Positions 10,601 to 20,555 of a stretch of 64,000 nt of DNA are shown one piece after another. The DNA lies in the NCBI GenBank assembly GCA_009761415.1, contig QUOL01000009.1, positions 930,001 through 994,000 of the forward strand, written 5' to 3'. Both the position numbers and the translations under genes were made by a program. How positions within the stretch are numbered: position 1 is the first letter of the stretch; every line of letters begins with the position of its first letter. The stretch is from Sarcomyxa edulis. Lineage: Eukaryota; Basidiomycota; Agaricomycetes; Agaricales; Mycenaceae. The notes below the pieces were generated by a model. That model made no database searches. It saw only the letters and a list, made by a program, of their open reading frames with translations, and was not told the origin of the DNA.

Positions 10601-11055
10601 GGCGCCAACGTCATCAAATGCCAGTATGTTTTCCGTCATAAACGCGACGCTAACGGAAATATTTCGAAGTACAAAGCCAGACTCGTCGCCAAAGGATTTA
10701 CACAGGTCCACGGCGTCGATTACCTCGAAACCTTCGCGCCGGTCGTCAAACTTCCCACTCTCCGCGCTCTCTTCGCCGTTGGGGCTAGTAAAGGCGCCGT
10801 GATACAACAAGCCGACGTCAAAAACGCCTACCTCAACGCCATGCTCCGAGAACTCCTCTTCATGGAATTACCACCAGAATACGAACGTTTCCGCCAACTT
10901 CCACTTATCAAGGTCAAAAATCGTCTCGTTTGCCGTCTATTTCGCGCCCTCTATGGAACGAAGCAAGGTGGGCACAAATGGTACCAAGATCTCAAGGGGA
11001 AATTCCTCCTCCTTGGCTACACTGTCTGCTCAGCCGACGAAGCCGTTTTCTACAA
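7691..11055 (+). pseudogene. Ty1/copia Gag-Pol, 5' part (Gag to RT), interrupted
   Basis: The frame opens inside Gag and likely lacks about 50-60 N-terminal residues. In order it shows a Gag of the UBN2 type, a zinc knuckle of CX2CX4HX4C form (CSVCKKKGYHTKEDC, near 235), and a protease with LDSGASRHF. The integrase has an HHCC region (H-K-M-G-H then C-SSC) and catalytic residues in TDLWG, SDRGGEF and NGASERANRT. The copia-type RT begins YVFRHKRDANG and continues past KARLVAKGFTQ. The order protease-integrase-RT identifies copia (Pseudoviridae). The frame is broken just after EAVFY by an inserted DNA element and resumes at 12928 with the catalytic DD box. Confidence 0.9.
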
Positions 11056-11334
11056 CATCTGGAAAAACCCCTTTTCCCTCAGATGCTCTGAGACACATGA
11101 GAGCATCTCAAGGCATCCCAGAGTATTTCAGGGTATTTCAGGGTATGTCAGGGTGTCTTGGTAGCTTCGAATGCTCTGAGGGTTGTTTGAAAGCTTTTTG
11201 AAATACCCTGGAAATGGATGGTTCCCTGGGGTTCTCTCAGACAGCCTGACATGCTCTCACAGACCATTGAAAATGCTTGTGAAACATGGCAAAAACACAT
11301 TGCAAGTAACTGAAACAATAGAGAAAATAAATGA

Positions 11335-11420
11335 ATCCACCGAGAATCGAACTCATAACCTTGCGAGAAAGTCACGAGACATCAACGAAACAAGCACTTA
11401 ACCATTAGTCCACAGACCTC
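11335..11420 (-). pseudogene. tRNA-like sequence inside the 1.87-kb element
   Basis: On the minus strand, GGACTAATGGTTAAGTGC (11394-11411) resembles an A box and GAGTTCGATTCT (11343-11354) a B box. A possible anticodon stem CTTG/CAAG encloses a longer loop. The acceptor arms do not pair convincingly. It could be a decayed intron-bearing tRNA or an RNA polymerase III promoter captured by the element. Confidence 0.4.
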
Positions 11421-11879
11421 TAAACATTTGGCTCCATGATACGCATATGTCCCTGGAGCGGTCCTGTGGACACAACACACCTTTTGGACTTAAGAGAAAT
11501 TCGCTCTTTGTGTGATGTGACATTGCACATGTGATGGCGTCACGTCACACCAAAAGCGAACTTTGGCTGCCAGCTCATCACCTTTCTTCCTTCCTCCCTC
11601 CTCCTTCCTTCCTCCCTCTTTTTTTTGCTTAATCCCTTATCATCTACACCCTCAAGACCAGTGTTCCTAGCTATCTTGGCTTACTAATCCGCTCTTTGAA
11701 GAAGCTGGAGCACAGCAATTGGTGACATGGCAATCTTGCTGTCATTTTTGCTGCTATTGGTATGGTTCTTTCTGTATCCTTTCTGCTGATATATCCTTCT
11801 TCTAGACACTACCAATAACCTAGAAGATGCAGAGCTCAGAGATGGCAAAGGAAGGACACAGGGAAGAAAGATATGTTGC

Positions 11880-12540
11880 ATCTTTTTCTTTCTATTTGCA
11901 TTTTTTTGCTATATCTTTTCACCTCTCCCTACCTTCCTTCATCTCTCTTTACCTCTCCCTATCTCTCCCTACCTTTTCTCACCTTTGCTTACCTTCCCCC
12001 CACCTTTTTTCACCTTCCTTGACCTTTTTCCCATCTCCCCCACCTTGTTTGCACCTTCTCCCACCTTTCTTTACTTCCCCCTACCTCTCCCTACCTTCTC
12101 CCACCCTCCCCTACCTTTTTACACCTTCCTTCACCTCTGTTCACCTTCCCCCACCTCTGCTTACCTTATTTGCACCTTCCCCCACCTCTTCCCACCTTTC
12201 TTCCCCTACCTTTTATCACCTTTCTCCACCCCTTGTCACCTTCCCTCACCTCTTGTCACCTTCCCCCAGCTTTTTTTACCTCTCCCTACCTTCTCCCACC
12301 TCCCCCCACCTTATTTGCACCTTCCTCCACCTTTCTTCACCTCTTCCTGCCTTTCCCTGCCTTTCCCTGCCTTTCCCTGCCTTTCCCCTCCTTTCCCCTG
12401 CCTTTCCCTGCCTTTCCCCTGCCTTCCCCTGCCTCTATTTACCTCTCCCTACCTTCCCCCTCCTCCCTTTACCCCTTTCTCCCCCCACTTTTTTCTCATC
12501 TTTCTCCACCTGTCCTCACTGAATTATACCCCTCCCCCCT
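11880..12540. repeat. homopyrimidine minisatellite
   Basis: About 650 bp that are almost entirely C and T on the plus strand, made of irregular units such as TCTCCCTACCTT and CCCCCACCTTTCTTCAC. There is a cleaner run of TGCCTTTCCC units near 12340-12430. The flanking 11580-11640 is also pyrimidine-rich. Long open frames across it are a by-product of composition. Confidence 0.9.
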
Positions 12541-12927
12541 CTTCTTCTGTTCTTTATTATCTACTGTATTACATAGTTATGATGTATTGAGAACTTAATA
12601 TATATTTTATTTGAACAAAACTTGAATTGCATGTAAGGGATATGATGATTCTAAGTTGCTCTCCATAGATCTGAAAGACTCTAAGTTACTTTGGGGCTGC
12701 TCTGAAGTAGCTTTGAGATACCCTGAAGTAGTTTTGAGATACCCTGAAGTAGCTCTGAGATACCCTGAGATGCTCCAGGCCACCCTGGCAAGGTTTGGCT
12801 CAGGTAACTTGTCCCTAGGGCCCCCGAGGTACCCTGGAGCCCTGAGTTCCCTGAGATGGTCTGAGAAACCCTGAGATAGTCTGACTTACCTTGAGGGTAC
12901 CCTAGGGAAAAGAGCATTTTCCTGATG

Positions 12928-13935
12928 AAATTCTCAGGCGACAAATACACCATCGTCGCTGCTGCCACTGACGACTTCACCATCATCGCCAAATCCGTCG
13001 AATCCGCTGAACTCATCAAGAGACAGCTAAACTCTTTCTACGAGCTCGTCGATCTCGGAGATATCAACTGGCTACTCGGAATCAGCATAAAACGCGATCT
13101 TGAGGCCAAAACCATTTCTCTCAGCCAAACCGCGTACATCGACCAAATCGTCAAACGGATGGGACTACAGGACGCAGCAACTGTCCTTACTCCACTTGAA
13201 CCAGGAATCGACCTTAGCTACGATTCACCTGCCCTATCTCCTCAAGTTCTCAGTCCAGTCGAAAAGTCGAAATATCGAGAAGCCATTGGCTCCCTCATGT
13301 ACGTCGCTTTAGCAACTCGTCCTGACATCGCATTTCCAGTGTCTATGCTTTCCAAATTCATGGAGAAGCCACATACCCATTGGAAGGCAGTCCAGCGTGT
13401 TTTCAAGTATCTGAAGGGTACTCGGAACTTTGTTCTCATCCTCGGAGGCGACCATATCGACCTCTATGGATATTCCGACGCAGATTGGGCATCCCAGATG
13501 GACCGTCACTCCATTTTGGGTTTTGTCTTTTTCGTAGGGATTGGAGCAATCTCGTGGAGCGCTAAGAAGCAGCCCATCGTCACTCTCTCCAGTACCGAGT
13601 CCGAATACGTCGCCCTCACACACGCTGCAAAGGACTTGATTTGGCTTCGTAAACTTTTACTTGAACTTTCTTTTCTTTCAAACGATTCTACTATTCTTTT
13701 CTCAGATAATCAAGGAGCTATTCGTTTAACAAAGGATTCTACATTCCATGCACGTACCAAACATATCGACATCCGTTTTCACTTCATCCGCGAAACCGTC
13801 GCATCCGGACAACTCACTATTCCTTACTGCCCCACGGACGAAATGATCGCAGACATCTTCACCAAACCCTTAGGACGTACCAAACTTCACAAATTTCGTT
13901 CGCTTCTTGGTTTGGAACCCCGACAGTCTGCTTGA
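12928..13935 (+). pseudogene. Ty1/copia Pol, 3' part (RT active site and RNase H)
   Basis: This is the continuation of the copia polyprotein after the inserted element. It begins FSGDKYTIV and contains the RT catalytic ATDDFTIIA box. RNase H follows with GYSDADWA, ISWSAKKQPIVTLSSTESEY and SDNQGAIRL, and the frame ends after KPLGRTKLHKF-type sequence. It is in a different frame from 7691-11055 only because of the insertion. A purine-rich tract follows at once, as expected for second-strand priming. Confidence 0.9.
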
Positions 13936-13945
13936 GGGGGAGTAT

Positions 13946-14036
13946 TGAGGTAGACGTTGTAGGATCAAGCGAGTCTGTCGGCGTCGGGTCACGGGTCACG
14001 TCACACATAGCGGATCAGTCCCCGTTCGTGTCCGAA
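13946..14036 (+). repeat. copia 3' LTR, left piece
   Basis: Directly after the purine tract the sequence begins TGAGGTAGACGTTGTAGG and runs to the AA dinucleotide at 14035-14036, where the mariner element starts. It contains GTCACGGGTCACGTCACAC. The remainder of the LTR is at 17036-17194. Confidence 0.6.
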
Positions 14037-14112
14037 ACACCTCAGTGCTTTACAGCTCTTTGAGGTGAGGATGGCAGTTGCGCGGGAATTTTAGTCTACA
14101 TATAGTAATTGT
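14037..14112 (+). repeat. left terminal inverted repeat of the mariner-type element
   Basis: It starts ACACCTCAGTGCTTTACAG and is mirrored at 16962-17033 with a 4-nt indel and a few substitutions. Confidence 0.9.
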
Positions 14113-14125
14113 AAAATTTCAACCT

Positions 14126-15244
14126 ATGAGCGCTTCTTCCTCGTCCTCTCTTCTCGCAGCCATGGGCTTCCGGCACATCAGTCGTGATGTCAAACTAGCA
14201 GCTATAAAACTCGCTGAACGCAATCTCCTTAGTCTCAATGACATTCTTGCCTGCTGTGGTTTCTCCGAACGCACTTGGTTTCGCATCCTAAAGTTATGGC
14301 GCGAGACTGGTGATGTCGTTAGCAGGAAGATCAGCTTTCGAGGTCGTGTTCGTACTCTAGCTCGGGAAGACACTGATTATCTGCTAGAACTTGTTCGCGA
14401 TAACCCTGATTATTTTCTCGATGAACTCCTCCACCTTCTCGAAACCAACCGCTTCATTTCTGTACACTACACTACAATCCATCGCGAACTCGAACGTGCC
14501 GGGGTCAGTCTCAAGAAACTCAAACGCATCGCACAGGAACGTAACGAGCCACGTCGAGCTGCTTTTATTGGTCGCATGGCACAATACCAGCCAGAAGAGT
14601 TGGGTTTTCTGGATGAGACATCGAAAGACGAGCGCACTTTGGGCAGGCGGTATGGGAGAGCTCGGAAGGGTAGACGGGCTGAAAAGAAGCAGCCGTTTGT
14701 ACGAGGACGTCGTACATCTACCGAAGCCCTCCTTTCTCTTGACGGAATTGTTGCTCGGACAGTTGTAGAGGGGTCAATGACGAAGGCACTCTTTTTGGAG
14801 TATTTAGAATTCAATGTGGTGAGTTTTCTCTCATCTCCGCATATCATCTCACAGCTCTTATACATATCAGATGCCCAAATGTTCGGCCTATCCTGGCCCG
14901 CTCAGTGTCCTTGTCATGGATAATGCAAAAATTCATCACGGTGCTGAGATTTTGGAGCTCGCAGATCGTTTTGGTGAGTACCACTCTCATTTACATGTCC
15001 TCTTCATATAATATATATATCTACTGATGTAACAGGTGTCCGAATTGAGTATCTTCCTCCCTACTCCCCCGACCTTAACCCTATTGAAGAGGCCTTCTCG
15101 AAAATCAAACATTGGCTCCGTCGGTACCAGCAATACTACGCCATCACTCAGGGTGATGGTATATTGTTCGACATGTACGAGGTGACCGACATCATCACTC
15201 CGTCTGATGCCGATGGGTATTTTATGCATGCTGGGTACTTTTGA
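14126..15244 (+). CDS. Tc1/mariner (IS630-type) DDE transposase
   Basis: Three exons are read as 14126-14818, 14871-14973 and 15036-15244, with GTGAGT donors and CAG acceptors, giving 334 residues. The N-terminal part is a pair of helix-turn-helix units (RDVKLAAIKL, then CCGFSERTWFRI and TTIHRELERAG). The catalytic triad is seen as LDETSKDERTLG (first Asp), LVMDNAKIHHG (second Asp) and YSPDLNPIEEAFS (Glu). The product ends DGYFMHAGYF, close to the usual end of fungal IS630-type transposases. All catalytic residues are present, so the protein could be active. The start at 14126 is the first ATG after the TIR; 14162 is an alternative. It would cut at the TIRs and paste at short target sites. 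Confidence 0.92.
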
Positions 15245-15397
15245 GTTTTGTGTTTGCAGACTTCGAAAATTTGTATTATAGGTAGTTTCAGACTCGAAGA
15301 AGTAATGTACAGATGTAAAGTAGTGCGAGACCAGAGTCCATGGGGCTTGTATCATACGGAAGGAATCTGGTAACGAAGGGACCGGGAATCTGAAAAA

Positions 15398-16905
15398 TTA
15401 CAAAGCCTTTGCAACCGACCAAGCCTCAACAGCATCTCGCAAAGAGCCAATCTGCCCGAACATGAATCCCATCTCCTTCAAGTCTTTGATGGTGACGAAG
15501 CGCAAGACCCGGGCATATTGGAAACCATTTTCGGCAAGTTTCTCGAGAACAGTGTTGTCGAGCTGATAAGTAGTGCAAAAATCAGAGAGAGGCATATCAA
15601 TACCAATGGTGCGAGAAGGATCAAGGAGTGTGAGACAAGGTTCGGATGTGGTGGCAGGAAGTATAGCAGGAATACGAGCAGCAGGTCGGAAAATTTCAGC
15701 TAAGTCATTGCCGATAGTAAAATTGAACACAGGAGCAGTCGAAGAAGTGGCAGCGGTGTTCTTGGCATCAAGGCGACGTTGGAGGACAGGGCTAAGAGCA
15801 GCTTTTCCACCGGAAGTGCAATCGAAGAGCTTGTGGTTTGGGGGCATAGTCAAAGTTGCATGTTCGGGTCCTTTCATCTATGACCATATCAATCAAGCAG
15901 GGAATATGATGTGCAAGAGATGTAAGACATACTATAGCACTTGCCCAGCAATCAAACATTTCGTGGCTTATGGGAATGTGGTTCTTCGTGGATTTGTCAA
16001 GGTAACAGTGGGTGCTGCCAGTACAATCAGGTGTTGGGTTTGGACAAATATGGTGGATGCGTAAGTCCATGATAAACCCTGCCTTGCGCTCGTTACCTGG
16101 AAGAACGACTTCCTTCTGTCCGAACATCAATAAAGGAAGATATTCAGTCTGTATATGCGCACCTTTTTTCCCTTTGATTTCGCCATGGTATCCGTCTCTT
16201 TCTCCTTCTGATTCTCTTTCTCGATCTCCAGATTCTCTTCCATTCCGGCTCGCTGAGTAACGACAAGATTGACGTTCAATTTCTCAGACTTTACGGTGCT
16301 GGCTCGATCGATAAGAACTTCGTAATTGGTGACAGAGGCGAGGGGCATTCCAGGCTTGGGAACGAGACGTGCTATAGTGAACATAATGGTATAATCATCG
16401 AGGTTGAGGTTTCGAGGTTGGAGTGATGCATCGATTTGAACAAGAGATTGAGCGGTGAAAGTTTCCCATGGCTCATCGGAATCGAGCTTGAACGATGCAA
16501 TTTTAGCGATGCGTTTTGATGCTGGCTTTAGCATCTCGAGTGCTGAGAATATGGTAAGAAGGAATGTGATTTCTTTCGCTTTTGGGGCGACCTCAGCTTC
16601 CGGTGTGCTGTCAGCAAGCGCATATATACACAATAAAAGCTTATAAAACCTTTCTCGGACAGTCGTTGACGCTTGCGGGGCACACTGGGCTTTACAGGAG
16701 AAGGTGGAGAAGGCACTTCATCATCTGGGATGTCGTCTGAGAGTGAGGATTCGTGTTCCGAGCCTTCGCTCAGAATTTCAATAGCATCATTGTCGTCTTC
16801 GAGTTCTTCTTCGCGTTCGGAATCTGAGGGAGTCAAAAGGATTTCAGGGATGGAGTCTGTTGCATCGGAGAATTTGCGTTTGCGGTTTCTCGTTGCTGCA
16901 GACAT
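15398..16905 (-). CDS. accessory protein of the mariner-type element, SAM-like C terminus
   Basis: Four exons are read on the minus strand as 16905-16650, 16596-16163, 16115-15933 and 15877-15398, giving about 450 residues. The N-terminal 85 residues are acidic and Ser-rich with basic patches (RKRKF, PRKRQR), suggesting a nuclear protein. The middle is a mixed alpha/beta-looking domain with SFKLDSDEPWETF. Exon 3 has a Cys/His cluster (HHICPNPTPDC, GSTHC, then H-x-PIS-H) that could bind zinc. The last 60 residues (DFCTTYQLDNTVLEKL, TIKDLKEMGF) look like a SAM domain, used for protein-protein contact. It lies inside the TIRs, convergent with the transposase. I do not know a function; it could help target or regulate transposition, or be captured cargo. 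Confidence 0.75.
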
Positions 16906-16961
16906 GCTGGATTATGAAGATGGAGAAGAACAAGGGAGAAACGCGAAAAACGCGCCCAAAT

Positions 16962-17033
16962 TCGATTACTATATGTAGACTAAAATTCCCGCGCGACTGC
17001 CATCCTCACCTCAAAGAGCTGTCACTGAGGTGT
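16962..17033 (-). repeat. right terminal inverted repeat of the mariner-type element
   Basis: Reverse-complement match to 14037-14112, ending CACTGAGGTGT at 17033 and followed by AA. Confidence 0.9.
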
Positions 17034-17035
17034 AA

Positions 17036-17194
17036 GTCCCTACAGTTACTTTACTTCTTTCCTTATCTAACATACCATTAGTTATCTTTCCTTTATTCTT
17101 AGGTATATATATATCTACTACAGTGCTTTACTATCACTGAGGTTTATCTTTCCTTTATTCTTAGTCTCTTCGGAATCTCGCATTCTCAATTCCA
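17036..17194 (+). repeat. copia 3' LTR, right piece, with an internal 62-bp duplication
   Basis: This is the sequence after the mariner element. The 21-bp block TTATCTTTCCTTTATTCTTAG (one base over a 20-mer) occurs at 17082-17102 and again at 17144-17164. The 41 bp between them hold an inverted pair ACAGTG...CACTGAGG like the mariner end. The LTR end is placed near 17194 (TTCCA) because the neighbouring gene is lost there; this end point is approximate. Confidence 0.45.
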
Positions 17195-19866
17195 TACCTC
17201 TGGAGAAAGTGTGTAGTGACGATTGTCGTTGCCGACCGTAGTCATAGATTTCGGGCCCAAATGGAATATCAAGTGTCGTATTGGGGCGTGAGTGTGCAGT
17301 TCGGACATGCGGTTTTGGTGACGGCACGAGAATAATGGACTCGGTGCATCGAGGTCATCAGCGTCCGAGTCGGTGTCCTCTTTATCGGCCTCATCATTTC
17401 GCGAGGGGTTAGTCTTGAGACGAGAGACAATTGTGAGAGACAGGAGAATAAACATATCTTGCTACTGTTGGTTGTGGTCCTCTCGCACTTTGTCGAGCGC
17501 ACGTACTCATCCTCACGGTTCACCTCCCACCTGGCCCAGCTCCATAGCATTTCGTCTAGTTTTGCTTTCTCCTGTGACGTCCAATCCTTTTCCATCAAAC
17601 ACTCATTCATGTCTTCTGGAATCGTAGCCATAACACTTTGGGATTCGATTAATGTGACGCTATCCTTCCCGGTCTTCAATTTGAGAGCTGTTAACTTCTT
17701 GTGGAGATACGTCTGGCGAACTAGGCGTGCCCTTAGAGTCGGAGATATTCCACCAAGTGAACGAGTCTGGGTACGTGCGATGTATTCTGTGTATGTCGGA
17801 CCTCTGAGATGTTGGCAAGAATGGACGGGAGGCTCCGTGAAGGGTTTGGGCAGTTGTATTGGCCTACGCGTGGTCATGATTGGCCCTGGGGAAAAAATCG
17901 ACGCAATTGATGGTGTCTTATGCATAGGTGAGTACGGACACCAGTATACAAAGTAATTGAAACTCACTGTGGCTGTTGTTTTTGTGATGTACATCTTTCC
18001 GGTGTCGAGTGCTGTCTCCCGGTGTAAGGACCTTGATGACTGCGAGTCCAGAGGACCCTCAGTACGACTGCCAGTGGTGTTGGTCTCTGACTCTACCGAC
18101 AACGTCAAGCTAGACTTCTTAGGGCGCGGGGCAAAAAATGACGAGATGGATGCAGAACCTTCAGCCTGTAAGCAAGCCCAAATGTGTTAGTAAGACTGCC
18201 GTGAAGCGAGGCTAACTATGTACTTACGACAGAGATATCCGCTCTATTCTTTGATCTCTTCGCTACTCGTAGGGTCGTTTTGCCAGTCAACTGTGGACAC
18301 ACTTGGGCGTGTCTGTTCCAGCCCAATACTTCGTACTCATGGGATGGATGCAGACCGATCCATTTTATGCATCCTTTACAGCGAACACGATGAGCCTCAA
18401 CCGTTTTGATATCTCCATTCTCTTCGAGTAATGCCTTCCTTTCAGAGTTTGTTTTCCTCGCTTCCCGTTGAGTTGGAGCGGACGCAGACTTCTTCTTTGG
18501 GGTAAGATCTACATCATTCTCGTCATCCTCATCGCCTTCATCTTCCTTTTCAGACCTGCATCGCTTCAATCTGAATTCTCAGTCAGCTACAAATCGACAG
18601 TCCAAACTTCTCGGCTCACATTTTTTTCGGTATTTTTGCTGTACATGTTTGTTCAGTCCTGTCCAGCATGACTACATCAGGAATATCACTAGATATCAAA
18701 ATTCTGATGGTCAGTATCAATATTTGGTAGCATGAGGTTTAGTTCTTACTTGTTACGCGATACAATGGCGGTGAGTGCTGACTCCACTTTCTCTTCGCCA
18801 GTGGCCAAGTCGGAACTGATGTATACTGGTCCATCGAGCTGTATATCCAAGTCGGCATTGGGAATAGGATTGTGAAGGACCTCCAAGAAGTCGCTCGTGG
18901 GGCCCACGACCGGATAAGATGTTACACGCTCTATCCTAATTCTTATCAATGAGTTTATGCTTGTCCGCGATCATAATTTAGACGCACTGCAAGTTTGCTA
19001 ACAACACGTCCAGCGCATATTTACGCGTAGATTCGATCCGATTGTTTGTAATGGAGGTAAGTGGCTCTTTATATGCGATCACCTTCAGTGCGAGCATCAC
19101 AATAACCCACAGGACCAACTATCGAGTTGTGATTGCAGCTTAGGAGGTGTAATCAGATCTTGGCCCCAAGATTTCCAGTCAATTTTTGATCGACCGAGAA
19201 ACACGCAAATTCTGTCGGCTATTTTCCAAAGAAGCTAGTTAGAAACCAAGGTGAGTACTTTTCCATCGACTCTATAGTCATTGTATCTCACCGGTGTCGC
19301 CCAATAGTCCGTAGGATACTCAGGAATGCTATTGAAATGGCCATATCTTTGAGCCGAAAAATCAATCCATACTAATACCCAGTGCAATGGTGCAGGAGTA
19401 CATAACGGAATGATCCAGTATGTTTTTGCGACTGGTCCAGAGCTTCTTTTGTTCCTTCGGAGCACTTACTCATAAAATGAGTAACAGAACCACGGCATTT
19501 GGCTTAAACTTACTGCGGCAATTATATGTTCATCAATTGTCCCGTACACCCGTCCTTCCTCGTTCTCCCCGCTGATAAGAGGCCCCAACCAGGAAGAAAA
19601 TACGCAGAAATCAGCCTGACCGTCGCGTTGCTCTATCAATTGTTGCAGGACCGCCCCAAATGCATTGATCGTGCACCCTGGAATTTTCATTCCTCCCTTG
19701 ATCAAGGGATGAAGGTCGGTTCCGCAAATCTGGATATTTCGTATCTCCCGCAGAGTGTTTGTGGCGTCCAAGAGTAGTTCTTCGTCGGTCATGTTGCCGA
19801 AGCCTCGATTAGGATTATATGTTTCCGAATGGGGATCTAGAATAACGACTTCAACGTGAAAATATT
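17195..19866 (-). pseudogene. Ulp1-like (C48) protease plus zinc-binding region, broken
   Basis: A string of minus-strand exons reads as one protein. It starts near 19866 (no clear start) and passes a genuine in-frame ATG at 19792. The Ulp1 protease core is visible as PLHWVLVWIDF (His and the following Asp region) and LQSQLDSWSCG (Gln and catalytic Cys). One base is missing just after the Cys, shifting the frame (19085-19120). The frame resumes as VMLALK through KYALDVLLANL, then a 46-bp intron, then VTSYPVVGPTSD. Exons about 18718-18620, 18570-18236 and 18162-17970 carry an acidic/Lys linker and a C-x2-C...W-x2-H...C cluster (CKGCIKWIG...WNRHAQVC). Later exons have the conserved-looking ISPTLRARLVRQ and SWARWEVNREDEYVRS. 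The 3' end is cut by the copia LTR. Ulp1 enzymes cleave SUMO-like conjugates; here the gene is dead or degraded. Related proteins are common in repeat-rich mushroom DNA (inference). Confidence 0.65.
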
Positions 19867-20555
19867 TTTACTCAAGAGTATCTAACTCTAACAAGCCCTA
19901 ACAAATATTCGACTTGCCCAGCCTGAGACCGAGTCTGGTACGTATGCCTACACGTCGTACAGATCTGCCAAAAGTGTCAGCTCGAAGCCCAAAATCTGCA
20001 AAGTCCGGACCAAGGTTTCGAGGTTTTGACCCTAAATCTGCAACGTCCGGACGGCAAATTTTTCAAATTTCGCTCTCAAATCTGCTAAATTCCGGACAAT
20101 CCGGCAGGGGAGCTTCCGGGCGCCTACCTTACAGTGCACACCTCCACTTCCCCGCAAATGCTCCCCAGGGTCCAGTTTTGTGCCAATCTCTTAGCTGCTT
20201 TTTTTTTTGTAAGAAACCATACAAGAGAACTCAAGGGGTGGCCGGAATAATAATCCAATGCACCAGGTAGGTCTGGCCATTAGGCCTGAATTTTTTTTTG
20301 TGACCCTACCCAAACCCTACTCAAATTGACCTCTGAGAGGTCCTGGAGAGACATTTAAGGGTTAGATAACATACCTAGGAACAGAAACAAGTCATGAAAA
20401 CCTTATTCCTCTTTATCCAATGATCCATTGGATCCTGGACCAATGTTGGGCTAAGTACCTAGAAGTAATAACTCAATAGAAGTGGTAAACAACTGATATT
20501 GGTATTGAGATCGAGGCAATCCGGTACGGGACCGAAGGCTGAACCATCCCCGAGG
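19867..20555. other. intergenic, short degenerate repeats
   Basis: No gene is seen. A motif close to AAATCTGCAAAGTCCGGA occurs three times near 19989, 20031 and 20076, suggesting transposon subterminal repeats. A T-rich run lies at 20202-20215. Near 20471-20508, the sequence AGAAGTGGTAAACAACTGA sits between short inverted arms CTCAATA and TATTGAG and recurs at 21111-21148. Confidence 0.5.

Larger units (their letters stand above)
11056..12927. mobile_element. 1.87-kb non-autonomous DNA element inserted in copia RT
   Basis: The ends are imperfect inverted repeats about 24 bp long: the left begins CATCTGGAAAAA and the right, reversed, begins CATCAGGAAAAT. Both continue to CTTTTCCCT, 20 of 24 matching. 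The dinucleotide AA lies on both sides (11054-11055 and 12928-12929). Removing the element and one AA would rejoin the two copia frames exactly in phase. Inside each end are several copies of a CAGGGTATTTC or GATACCCTGA motif in opposite orientation, typical of transposase-binding subterminal repeats. There is no transposase gene; the interior is a tRNA-like stretch and a long pyrimidine tract. The superfamily is unknown. Confidence 0.85.
14037..17033. mobile_element. Tc1/mariner-type element with two genes
   Basis: The terminal inverted repeats are about 75 bp: 14037-14112 forward and about 16962-17033 reversed. Both start ACACCTCAGTG and share TCTTTGAGGTGAGGATGGCAG and CGCGGGAATTTTAGTC; the left has four extra bases. 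AA flanks both ends. The element holds a plus-strand DDE transposase (14126-15244) and a minus-strand four-exon gene (15398-16905), tail to tail with about 150 bp between them. Nearly identical ends and intact frames suggest a fairly recent arrival. Confidence 0.9.
7691..17194 (+). mobile_element. Ty1/copia element carrying two nested insertions
   Basis: A copia-type Gag-Pol runs from 7691 to 13935. It is followed by a purine tract (about 13934-13942) and an LTR start TGAGGTAGACG at 13946. The element is split by a 1.87-kb insertion in the RT (11056-12927), and its 3' LTR is split by a 3.0-kb mariner element (14037-17033). The 5' LTR and the first tens of Gag codons are missing where it meets the gypsy element. 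The LTR probably ends near 17194, where the neighbouring minus-strand gene is cut off. Confidence 0.75.

Noticed and set aside
11827..12598. Long plus-strand open frames of 140-230 codons rich in Ser, Pro, Leu and Phe
   Set aside because: They lie in the pyrimidine minisatellite in all three frames, so they reflect composition, not a gene.
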